From the IMG/VR virus record IMGVR_UViG_3300030451_001553, positions 283-22,773 of that record: 22,491 nt of DNA; one strand, written 5' to 3'. The translations under genes and the position numbers were made by a program. The DNA comes from a virus. Shown one piece after another: positions 4,694 through 12,794 of the stretch; position 1 is the stretch's first letter, and every line of letters begins with the position of its first letter. A model generated the notes under the pieces. It ran no database searches and was not told the origin of the DNA. It worked only from the letters and a program-made list of their open reading frames with translations.

Positions 4694-7600
4694 TGGCTAG
4701 TATTACACAACAAATTAACAACTATAAATCAGGTATATCTGAGCTACCAGATGAATTAAAATCTCCTGGTCAAGTAGTTGATTTAAAGAATGCTTTACCT
4801 GATGTTGTACGTGGATGTATAAAAAGACCTGGATCTGATTTAGTGTCTGTCATTACTCCAGCAGCTAATGGTAAATGGTTTTCTATATATTCACAAGAAG
4901 ATGAACAATATATAGGACAAGTAGCTACAACAGGTGCTGTTAAGGTATGGAGATGTAGCGATGGTGCAGAGATTCCTGTTGATTACGCTAATATAGATGG
5001 AACTAATTTAGCTACTTATTTAATCCACTCAAATAGTAATGAGATACAACCACTAACTATTAATGAAGCTACCTTCTTCTGTAACAGAACTAAAACTGTT
5101 GCAATGAAGACTGACACTGCTAGTAAATCTAAACCACAAGAAAAGGAAGCTTATATAGCTTTAAGAACTATCAGTTATGGTAAGCAATATGCTCTTGATA
5201 TATTCGATCCTACTGATCATTCTACTGTAACTTATAATAGAGCTACTTCTATAGAAGCAAAGCCAGATGTAGACGTTACAACTCATAACGGAAGTTATGT
5301 AAATGATGGTAAATGTAATGGGGCAGGTAGATATGTAGTTGGACCTACAGATACTGATATAGGAGTTCCAGTTGCTAGAGGTGGAGTTGGTAGAAGTAAC
5401 TTGAGATATGAGATGGACTGTCGTTGTACTCCTATACCCCAAGCTGGTGCAAGTAGCAATAACTATGACGATTCTTATCAACCTCATGCTCAATTACAAT
5501 TCGGTGGAGAAGGTTGGAAGACAGGTGATACCCATAATCATGTATCAGAAAAATTAGTAGAAACTCAGATCGAAATAAAATCTCATGTAGAGATCGAAGC
5601 AAGAGCTAATATAGCTTTAGTACGACCAACTCCAAGTTCTTCAAACTCCTATGAGAATGTATCAGCTGAAACCGTTATAGCTGATATGAAGAATTCTATT
5701 GATAATATATATAGTACTAATTTACAAACAACTAAAACAGGTAATGGTTTACATTTACATCGTAATACTGATTTCAATGTAACCACAACTGAAACTCAGT
5801 TGATGGATATAATTACAAATGAAGCTAACGCTCCAGACGATCTACCTAAAACTTGTAGACACGGTTTCGTTGTTAAAGTAGTTAATAGTGGTGAAGACCA
5901 AGATGATTACTACTTAAAATTTAAGGTAAAAAATGTTGCAGAGAATATAACACAGTCAGATTGTATTTATACTAGAGGAGTTAGTGGTTCCAAAACAGGT
6001 ACTTATACTAGAGGTGGTCAAGAAGTAATTCTAACTACAAAGGTAAGTACAGGTGATGATACTATAACATGGGATGCTCACCCTTTTACTACAGCTGAAG
6101 CTGTTGTTTATCAAGATGGAGGTGGTACTGCATTAGCAGGTTTAACTGATAATACTACTTATTATATTATTAAAGTTGATAAGGATACATTTAAACTTGC
6201 TACTAGTACAGTTAATGCTAACGCAGGTACTGCTATAAATCTTACAGGAACAGGTAATAATTCACAAACTATTGAATATAATAGAGATAATATAGTTATA
6301 ACTCACGAAGATCATGGGTTACAGGATGGTGATCAGATAGTCGCTACATTTACAGGTGGTGGTACTAATGCTACATACACAATTTCAAATGTAATTAGAG
6401 ATTCTTTTGAAGTAACAGATGCTGCATCTGGTATAATAGCCTCTAATGCTGTAAGTTACACTCACGGTATTGTTACAGTTACTAAAACTAATCATGGTTT
6501 AAATATAAACGATAGCCTTATAGCAGATTTTACAAGTGGTGGGGCTACTGATGGTTGGTATGAGATTGATACTGTAGCTGATGCTAATACTTTAACTTTC
6601 AAACAATCAGTCCCAACAAATATAGGAGGAACTGTAGCTACAACTGGTGTTAATGTAGGTACTGACGTCATTACGTTGACAACTCATGGCTTCTCAACTG
6701 GCGATGCTGTTCACTATAGTAACGGTGGCGGTACAACATTAGCTGGATTAACAGATGATACAAAATATTATTGTATTGCTATAGATGCAAATACATTTAA
6801 ATTAGCTACTACATCTGCCTTAGCTACTGCAGGTACTGCAATAAATTTAACAGGCACTGGAAATAATAGCCAAAAATTCTCAGCCTATATTGATATAACT
6901 CCTAATCGTTTTGGAGAAGGTGTCTGGGAAGAATGTGCTGGTCCAAACTTAGAGATAAAGTTTGATGTAGATACTATGCCAATAAAAATGACTAGGGTTT
7001 TACCTGGTACATTTTCTATAAATGGTGCTGGTGCAACTTCTCATGCTAATGGAGCATTTAGATTTGAATACCCACCATGGGATGATAGAGATGTAGGGGA
7101 TGATATTACAAACCCTAAACCATCTTTTGTTGATAATAAGATTAATAAGATATTCTTCTATAGAAACCGTATAGGTTTATTAAGTGAGGAGAATGTTATA
7201 TTATCTAGAACAAATGACTTCCATAATTTCTGGGCAAAAACTGCTTTCACGATAGCTAATGCTGACCCTATTGATTTACAATCTAGCTCATTATACCCCA
7301 CTGAATTATTCGATGCAATTGAAGTTAATGCTGGACTACTTATATTCAGCGCTTCTCAGCAATTCTTACTTAAAACAGATGAATCTCAGTTAACCCCTGA
7401 GACTGCAATGATTGCATTTTTATCATCCTATGCTTTTAATGAAAAGACAAATCCATTCAGTTTAGGTACAACTGCAGGTTGGTTAAATAGTACAGCTAAA
7501 CGAACTAGATTCCATGAGATGGCTGCTATTGTTAGGAATGGAGAACCTCAAGTATTAGAACAAACTAAACCTATATCTAAGCTATTCCCAGATGATATAA

Positions 7601-8475
7601 CTCTAATAGCTGAATCAACTGAAAACTCATTAGTTTTATTTGCTTCAGAAGATAAGAATGAAGTATGGGGTTATAAGTTCTATAATCAAGGTCAGAACAG
7701 AATACAATCAGCTTGGACTAGATGGGTCTTCCCTGGTACAGTTACCTATCATACTATGATGGATGACTTATATCATGTTGTTTTAAAAAATGGTAGTACT
7801 TATACTCTACAAACTATTGATATAAAAGTAGCTTCAGATACTGAAGTTATAGGAACTGCCCCTGATGAGCACATTGTACATTTAGATACTAAGCTAAATA
7901 TTGGTTCAGGTGCGTTAGGATATTCTTCAACAACCAATAGGACTGGATTTACTAAACCAACTGGATATGATAATGCTGGTCAATTAGCTGTTTATTGTAA
8001 TACCGCAGGTAGTAATTTAGGAAAGTATGCTTTAGCTTCTACTGTTGGTAGTAACCTAGAATTTGACGGTAACTGGACAGGACAGGATATTGTCTTAGGT
8101 TATTTATATGAATATGAAGTAGAGTTACCAACTATCTATATACAACAAGCAGCTGGTGAAAGAGTATCATCAGAAACCCGTGGATCACTGACTATACATA
8201 GAGTTAATTTCTCCTTTGGTCCTGTAGGTTTAATTGACGTTACTCTTAAACGTAAGGGTAGACCAGACTATAATAAATCATATGAATCAATTGAATGGGA
8301 TGTATATAATACAAATGCTTCAACTATAGTTTCAGATCATATACATACTATCCCTGTATATGATAAGAATATAAACTTAAGTTTACATTTAAATTCAACT
8401 CACCCAGCTCCTGCTACCCTCCATTCTATGACTTGGGAAGGAGACTATAACCCTAAATTCTACCAACGTGTCTAA
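4693..8475 (+). CDS. gp12: Tail tubular protein B / nozzle (T7 gp12-like), enlarged by repeat domains
   Basis: 1260 residues against about 794 in T7 gp12, the tail nozzle. Conserved landmarks run in order: N-terminal ITQQINNYKSGISELPDELK with PGQVVDLKNA and KRPGSD; INKIFFYRNRIGLLSEENVI with LSRTNDFHNF and DPIDLQSS (T7 has INDVFFFRNRLGFLSGENII); and the C-terminal WEGDYNPKFYQRV (T7 WEGNYL). The extra mass is mostly one insertion at about residues 412-738, between the equivalents of T7 YYVRYD and VWTETL, which are adjacent in T7. It consists of four beta-sandwich-like repeats in an A-B-B-A order. The insertion should project from the nozzle surface and could touch the cell surface or fibres (inference). 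The start overlaps the gp11 stop (TAATG); the end overlaps gp13 by 8 nt. Confidence 0.93.
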   Translation: MASITQQINNYKSGISELPDELKSPGQVVDLKNALPDVVRGCIKRPGSDLVSVITPAANGKWFSIYSQEDEQYIGQVATTGAVKVWRCSDGAEIPVDYANIDGTNLATYLIHSNSNEIQPLTINEATFFCNRTKTVAMKTDTASKSKPQEKEAYIALRTISYGKQYALDIFDPTDHSTVTYNRATSIEAKPDVDVTTHNGSYVNDGKCNGAGRYVVGPTDTDIGVPVARGGVGRSNLRYEMDCRCTPIPQAGASSNNYDDSYQPHAQLQFGGEGWKTGDTHNHVSEKLVETQIEIKSHVEIEARANIALVRPTPSSSNSYENVSAETVIADMKNSIDNIYSTNLQTTKTGNGLHLHRNTDFNVTTTETQLMDIITNEANAPDDLPKTCRHGFVVKVVNSGEDQDDYYLKFKVKNVAENITQSDCIYTRGVSGSKTGTYTRGGQEVILTTKVSTGDDTITWDAHPFTTAEAVVYQDGGGTALAGLTDNTTYYIIKVDKDTFKLATSTVNANAGTAINLTGTGNNSQTIEYNRDNIVITHEDHGLQDGDQIVATFTGGGTNATYTISNVIRDSFEVTDAASGIIASNAVSYTHGIVTVTKTNHGLNINDSLIADFTSGGATDGWYEIDTVADANTLTFKQSVPTNIGGTVATTGVNVGTDVITLTTHGFSTGDAVHYSNGGGTTLAGLTDDTKYYCIAIDANTFKLATTSALATAGTAINLTGTGNNSQKFSAYIDITPNRFGEGVWEECAGPNLEIKFDVDTMPIKMTRVLPGTFSINGAGATSHANGAFRFEYPPWDDRDVGDDITNPKPSFVDNKINKIFFYRNRIGLLSEENVILSRTNDFHNFWAKTAFTIANADPIDLQSSSLYPTELFDAIEVNAGLLIFSASQQFLLKTDESQLTPETAMIAFLSSYAFNEKTNPFSLGTTAGWLNSTAKRTRFHEMAAIVRNGEPQVLEQTKPISKLFPDDITLIAESTENSLVLFASEDKNEVWGYKFYNQGQNRIQSAWTRWVFPGTVTYHTMMDDLYHVVLKNGSTYTLQTIDIKVASDTEVIGTAPDEHIVHLDTKLNIGSGALGYSSTTNRTGFTKPTGYDNAGQLAVYCNTAGSNLGKYALASTVGSNLEFDGNWTGQDIVLGYLYEYEVELPTIYIQQAAGERVSSETRGSLTIHRVNFSFGPVGLIDVTLKRKGRPDYNKSYESIEWDVYNTNASTIVSDHIHTIPVYDKNINLSLHLNSTHPAPATLHSMTWEGDYNPKFYQRV
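6025..6273 (+). repeat. gp12 insertion, repeat A1
   Basis: Encodes about residues 445-527, with GGGTALAGLTDNTTYYIIKV, DKDTFKLAT and GTAINLTGTGNNSQ. It is a protein-level duplicate of the A2 copy at 6649-6879. The pattern GLTDxTxYYxIxxDxxTFKLAT...GTAINLTGTGNNSQ is typical of small Ig-like/beta-sandwich modules of phage tail proteins. Confidence 0.85.
6286..6615 (+). repeat. gp12 insertion, repeats B1 and B2
   Basis: Two related modules: B1 from residue 532 (NIVITHEDHGLQDGDQIVAT, FTGGGTNATYTISNV) and B2 from residue 592 (GIVTVTKTNHGLNINDSLIA, DFTSGGATDGWYEIDTV). They share I/V-x-V/I-T-x-x-x-HGL-x-x-x-D-x-x-A-x-F-T-x-GG spacing and lie between the two A repeats. Confidence 0.75.
6649..6879 (+). 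repeat. gp12 insertion, repeat A2
   Basis: Encodes about residues 653-729, with GGGTTLAGLTDDTKYYCIAI, DANTFKLAT and GTAINLTGTGNNSQ, matching A1 closely, including the final 14 residues exactly. The DNA copies differ mainly at third codon positions, so the duplication is not very recent. Confidence 0.85.
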
Positions 8476-8929
8476 ATATATCCATCCAATTACAATGGAG
8501 GCTGCTGTTGAGGTAGCCTCTAACTTACGTCCTGATGACTATAGAGAATGTTACGAAGGTCATGGACATTTCCCTCTATTACATTTACCCCTCGCTGTAT
8601 GTAATGAGAACTCAGTATATTTTACAGTGCCTAACGGCAAGACTGCTGGTATGGCTGGGGTAGAACCGGATGGTTCAATATGGATGTTATGTACACCCGC
8701 AATACATGAGTATCCATTTACTTTCGCTAGAGAAGCAAAGCGCTTCGTTGATAGTAGAGAAGAACAATTATTATGGAATATTGTAGATAAACGAAATACC
8801 GTTCATCTTAAATTACTCCAATTTCTAGGATTCAAGTTCTTGAGAGAACTTAAACATGGTCCTAACCAATTAACCTTTATAGAGTTTTGTAAATGTGCGA
8901 CCCCCTCTCAGCTGGCTCATTTGCCTTAA
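8468..8929 (+). CDS. gp13: Internal virion protein A-like, GNAT-type fold (T7 gp13-like)
   Basis: 153 residues against 138 in T7 gp13. The C-terminal half, LLWNIVDKRNTVHLKLLQFL with GFKFLRELKHGPNQLTFIEF, lines up with T7 gp13 (LWNYVWVGNTSHIRFLKTIG, FHEEY, QFQLFTI). The fold resembles GNAT acyltransferases, where N-x-x-x-H-L-x-x-L-x-x-x-G-F forms the last helix and strand. The N-terminal part (ITMEAAVEVASNLRPDDYRE) is also GNAT-like. In T7 this small protein is needed for virion assembly and is not known to be an enzyme; whether this one retains acetyltransferase activity cannot be told. It overlaps gp12 by 8 nt and gp14 by 37 nt, fitting the ejection-protein cluster. Confidence 0.85.
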   Translation: MSKYIHPITMEAAVEVASNLRPDDYRECYEGHGHFPLLHLPLAVCNENSVYFTVPNGKTAGMAGVEPDGSIWMLCTPAIHEYPFTFAREAKRFVDSREEQLLWNIVDKRNTVHLKLLQFLGFKFLRELKHGPNQLTFIEFCKCATPSQLAHLP

Positions 8930-9786
8930 GTGCTGGTAGTTCATTAGCCAGTTACGGTAGTCAAAAAGCAGCTGCTCGTGCTCGTAATAGAGCTAAAATT
9001 AGAAATTATAAACTTGCTGTTGAAGCATACCATAGGGATGTATTACTAGCTAATGCTGAGTGGAAAGATTCTAGAACTCAAACTGAGATCAATCTTGATA
9101 ATCTATTTCAACAAACTGCTGATCGTTGGCAACAACAAGATGCTCAAATTGCTCAACTATGGGATCAACAAAAATTCGATCAGTTTGAGATCCTTCGGAA
9201 GATGCTTGGTTCAGAGTCAGCTAGAGAACAGACAGGTGTGTCTGCAATGCGTATAGCTGGAGAACCTATAAGGAAAGCAGGATACGAGATAACTAAACGT
9301 TATCAACAAACTATGCAGAAAGCAGATGATGCCTTCTTGCAAAAACAAATATTCGAGAATGATGCTAATAGACAACGACGAGTGGAATGGCATAAGACAT
9401 GGCGATCTCCAGTTCCTGGATTTGCTCCAGAACCGGAACCATTAGAAGCTATGCCAAGTATGGGAAGTACATTATTAAACATTGCTTTAGCTGGTGTTAC
9501 ATCTGGTATCAGTGCCTTCCAAATACATAAAGCAGGTGGACTAGGTAGTATATTTGGTAAAGCAGGTGAAGGTGTAACTAAAACATATACAGGCTTTGTT
9601 CAAAATGTTCCAGCAGGAATAGCACCAATTCCATCGCATATTGTCGCACCAGTCAAGGAAGCTAGTGCTTGGTCTCTACAGAACGTGCAGAAGTTCCTTC
9701 CAATCCAAGCACAGAACATACATGGATATACAGCTTTACAAGCTCCGGTTAAAACTATAAAGTATTCTGGATTACCAATCCCATAG
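8893..9786 (+). CDS. gp14: Internal virion protein B (T7 gp14-like)
   Basis: 297 residues, longer than the 196 of T7 gp14. It begins MCDPLSAGSFALSAGSSLAS, with Cys2 as in T7 gp14 (MCW...), then an Ala/Gly/Ser helix, then a long polar Gln/Arg/Ala-rich helical region (residues ~25-170) and a Pro-rich hinge (PVPGFAPEPEPLEAMPS) before a second hydrophobic Gly/Ala segment (LLNIALAGVTSGISAF). In T7, gp14 is ejected first and forms a channel in the host outer membrane; the N-terminal and second hydrophobic stretches could insert in the membrane here. The ATG at 8893 makes an unusual 37-nt overlap with gp13 but is supported by the conserved MC start. gp15 follows after 7 nt. Confidence 0.87.
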   Translation: MCDPLSAGSFALSAGSSLASYGSQKAAARARNRAKIRNYKLAVEAYHRDVLLANAEWKDSRTQTEINLDNLFQQTADRWQQQDAQIAQLWDQQKFDQFEILRKMLGSESAREQTGVSAMRIAGEPIRKAGYEITKRYQQTMQKADDAFLQKQIFENDANRQRRVEWHKTWRSPVPGFAPEPEPLEAMPSMGSTLLNIALAGVTSGISAFQIHKAGGLGSIFGKAGEGVTKTYTGFVQNVPAGIAPIPSHIVAPVKEASAWSLQNVQKFLPIQAQNIHGYTALQAPVKTIKYSGLPIP

Positions 9787-9793
9787 ATAAATT

Positions 9794-12790
9794 ATGTCTT
9801 TTTCAAAACAAATAAATGAGCTAAGAGCGAATAACTGGAGAACTTTATCCAGCTCAACTGCTTCAAGTACTGAACTAGGTAGGTTAGAAGCTGCACAGCA
9901 TACAGAGACTGCTAGATTATTTGATCTAATACCTCAGAAAGTTGTCCCAGCAATTAATAGTTTACATGCTATACATCAAGAGAACAGAATAGCTCAAGCT
10001 CATTCTGACTTTATGATGTGGAAAATGCAGCAATATTTAGATTCTGATGATGCAAAGGTTGCATCTGCAGATTTATTAAATGGAGAGAATCTAAATCGTC
10101 ATCTTGAAGATGGTATAATTGCAAATATGCATGATCTACCATATGACATGATCGAGAAAGCTAATAAGCTAGGTGGTGCTTATGAAGCTGCTCTACATAA
10201 ACTGCATTTAGGACACCTCGCTGAAAGATATCCTGCTGAAATGAGAAGCATGATGTTGAAAAGCGATGAGATGATAGATTGGGTTGATCCAGCTGATGGC
10301 CAAACAAAAAGCTTCAAGATAAATGAAGCATCAAGTTTAGGTGAAAGAATGGCTGCTCATAATTATTTACGTAATAGATATTTCTCTACACATAAAGTTA
10401 CATCTAGTGGATACTCCCAAGCTTTTCTAGCTTTATCTACAGAACAAGGTGGATCAGGGTTTTACCAATCCATCATGGCGCATGAGACAGGTAAAGATGG
10501 GATGTTTTCTCAGTATGAAACAAATGCTGCAATAGAATCGTCATTTAAAGATCAGATGACTATGTATATGGCATTCAAAGCTAACCCTTCAGCTGCAACA
10601 TTTGGTTCATGGTATAGAACAGTTGCTATGGGAGTTAATGAGAAAGGTAAAAAATATGGTCATGCAGGAGCTCATAAAAAAGTAAGAGAACAATTGAAGA
10701 TTTTAGCTGAAACAAAAGGCTTAAAATTCAATCAGATAGAACAGATAAATAAAGCAGTATTTAATATTAATGGTGTAGATATGACGGCTGATGAACTTTG
10801 GCCCAAGTACTTTGGAGTGAATGGAGAGTTAATGCAAAGCTATATGAAAGGTGTTAGAAAGGAATCAGAGAAAGTGCAAACACAGCAGCAAGTAATGTTT
10901 ACAGAAGATAGAACAGATGTTATAGATAGAATAACTAATAAAGAAATTTTCACTAAGGAACAACTTGATAAAGAAATAGCAGTCCTTTATAGTCAATATA
11001 AAGGTCAAGACTATGATTATACTCCTATATATAATCATTGGAGAAAGAATAAAGCTATTGCTCCAGGATTAGTTGAAAGTAGAGTTAAAGCTTTAGTGAA
11101 AATGTCCAAGAATAATAGGCTTATTACTAAAGCTGTTTCAAACGAACATAGTGAGATTACAAGTCATCCTGCGATACAGAAAATACTTAATGAGGAAAAG
11201 GTATTCTTAGAAAATAACATTTCAGAAGATATTATTCAAGCTCTTGCTGTTGGTTTTAAAGGTGAAATGACAACTGAAATGGGTTTACCTAGTTGGAAAC
11301 CTTCTACAGATAGTGGTCAAATTGCCTTTGATCATAAGTTAGGACTTTATTTAAAATATTTAAAAGAAGGAGAATCTCCACAAAAAGCTAGAATATCAGC
11401 AGAAGCAGAATGGAAGCAACTTAATGGAACTGATGAAGCATATAGGAAAGAACATTGGGGGAATAGTAAAAGAAAAGCTGTATTCTGGATGGATAATGAT
11501 GGAAACTTCCCTAATCTTATGAAAGCCTATAAAGGAGATACAGAGATTACCGGAGATGACAGATATAAAGCTTATGTAACTAGTAAGGAGATAATGAATA
11601 GCGGTAATCCAACTTTTTTTCCAGAAATAAAGCAGAAAATTAAAGATCATAGTGGTGGCGCAGTTTTAGCTCTTGGAGAAAGGACAGCAGCTTTCACTGA
11701 AGGTGATGAACCTGGACCAAAAATTCAACTAGCTTTTGAAGAAAAGTTTTTTCCAGATGGAGTTGATTACAATAGATATATAGAAGAAAATGGATCAATA
11801 CCTCCAGAAGCTATATTTTTAGCAAGACAGGAAGGTATATCTTTAGTTGAATTAATGAATGCTCGTCAAAAAGCATATGGGAAACCAGAGCTAAGTAAAG
11901 AGATTATGGAAGAATTAGGAGATTCACAAAACATACATACTCTTAATTGGGCAGTTCGTAAGGCATTATTCAGTTCTGATACAGATGGATATATTCAAGT
12001 TGGAGCAGAGGTTGCAAGAGGAAGTGAAAATCCAACAGAATCATATGAGCAAGCTACTGGTAATATAGAATTTGGAGAGATATCAGAAAGTTTATTTGGA
12101 TCTCTAGGGGATGGTGATGCTTATTCCTATAAAGTTAATGTTAATTTCCCTGCAGCAGTATTAAGTTCTTTTAGTCCAACTTTCGATTTAGATTTTACAG
12201 AAAATGGCCAAGCAGAAGTTTTAGAGAAATTCGCTTATATGCCTCCTGAAGGTAAATCAGAACTTCTATTTAGTAACCCTATTATTGGTGAAAAATTGTT
12301 TGATTTAACTGGAGATCTTAAAGCCTATCCATTAGTACCTGCTTTACAAGGATCTCAATTCGATATAGATAATCAGAATGCTATATACTCAGGATTCCAA
12401 CAGACATTTGCACTTGAGCCTCAAGTTAATTATACAGAAGGACCAGCATTTACAACAAATACAGAAGTACCTACTTATACTACAAAAGTACCAACTGATA
12501 CTATAGAAGTACCGACAGATACTACAGAAGTACCGACAGAAGTGCAACCTAAGAAAGAAGATTTAACTTTAAAACAAGGTAGAAAACTTGTTAAAGGTAT
12601 ATATAACCATCCTATATTTGATAATTGGGCTGACTCTGGATTGGATAAGAAAGATCATTTAATTCAAAGAGTTGATATAGCATTGTTAAACGCAATGAAT
12701 GGAGATATCTCTGAAATTCCTCCAGAATTACTAGAATGGGTACAACCATTTTTAGAACAATTTAATATAGATAACACTATCACTGAATAA
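9794..12790 (+). CDS. gp15: Internal virion protein C (T7 gp15-like core protein)
   Basis: 998 residues; T7 gp15 has 747. It is a mostly alpha-helical, soluble protein, polar and rich in Lys/Glu/Ala/Asn, with no signal peptide or membrane helix. I see no catalytic motif. The assignment rests mainly on position between gp14- and gp16-like genes, size and helical composition, and the N-terminal pattern (short helices followed by long charged ones). In T7, gp15 is part of the internal core and is ejected with gp16 into the periplasm to form the DNA-delivery conduit. Residues 891-917 form a Pro/Thr repeat linker that separates the last ~80 residues (a helical tail with KKEDLTLKQGRKLVKGIYNH) from the body. 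gp16 starts 4 nt downstream. Confidence 0.85.
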   Translation: MSFSKQINELRANNWRTLSSSTASSTELGRLEAAQHTETARLFDLIPQKVVPAINSLHAIHQENRIAQAHSDFMMWKMQQYLDSDDAKVASADLLNGENLNRHLEDGIIANMHDLPYDMIEKANKLGGAYEAALHKLHLGHLAERYPAEMRSMMLKSDEMIDWVDPADGQTKSFKINEASSLGERMAAHNYLRNRYFSTHKVTSSGYSQAFLALSTEQGGSGFYQSIMAHETGKDGMFSQYETNAAIESSFKDQMTMYMAFKANPSAATFGSWYRTVAMGVNEKGKKYGHAGAHKKVREQLKILAETKGLKFNQIEQINKAVFNINGVDMTADELWPKYFGVNGELMQSYMKGVRKESEKVQTQQQVMFTEDRTDVIDRITNKEIFTKEQLDKEIAVLYSQYKGQDYDYTPIYNHWRKNKAIAPGLVESRVKALVKMSKNNRLITKAVSNEHSEITSHPAIQKILNEEKVFLENNISEDIIQALAVGFKGEMTTEMGLPSWKPSTDSGQIAFDHKLGLYLKYLKEGESPQKARISAEAEWKQLNGTDEAYRKEHWGNSKRKAVFWMDNDGNFPNLMKAYKGDTEITGDDRYKAYVTSKEIMNSGNPTFFPEIKQKIKDHSGGAVLALGERTAAFTEGDEPGPKIQLAFEEKFFPDGVDYNRYIEENGSIPPEAIFLARQEGISLVELMNARQKAYGKPELSKEIMEELGDSQNIHTLNWAVRKALFSSDTDGYIQVGAEVARGSENPTESYEQATGNIEFGEISESLFGSLGDGDAYSYKVNVNFPAAVLSSFSPTFDLDFTENGQAEVLEKFAYMPPEGKSELLFSNPIIGEKLFDLTGDLKAYPLVPALQGSQFDIDNQNAIYSGFQQTFALEPQVNYTEGPAFTTNTEVPTYTTKVPTDTIEVPTDTTEVPTEVQPKKEDLTLKQGRKLVKGIYNHPIFDNWADSGLDKKDHLIQRVDIALLNAMNGDISEIPPELLEWVQPFLEQFNIDNTITE
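12464..12544 (+). repeat. 21-bp tandem repeat coding a VPT linker in gp15
   Basis: Three full 21-nt units and a partial one encode EVPTYTT, KVPTDTI, EVPTDTT and EVPTEV (residues 891-917). Units differ at a few bases. The Pro/Thr-rich heptads should form an extended, flexible linker. Such repeats change copy number easily by slippage. Confidence 0.85.
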
Positions 12791-12794
12791 AACT

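Noticed and set aside
5161-5493. Reverse-strand ORF of about 110 codons inside gp12
   Set aside because: It lies wholly within the conserved gp12 frame and has Ser/Ile/Thr-biased content typical of an antisense shadow.
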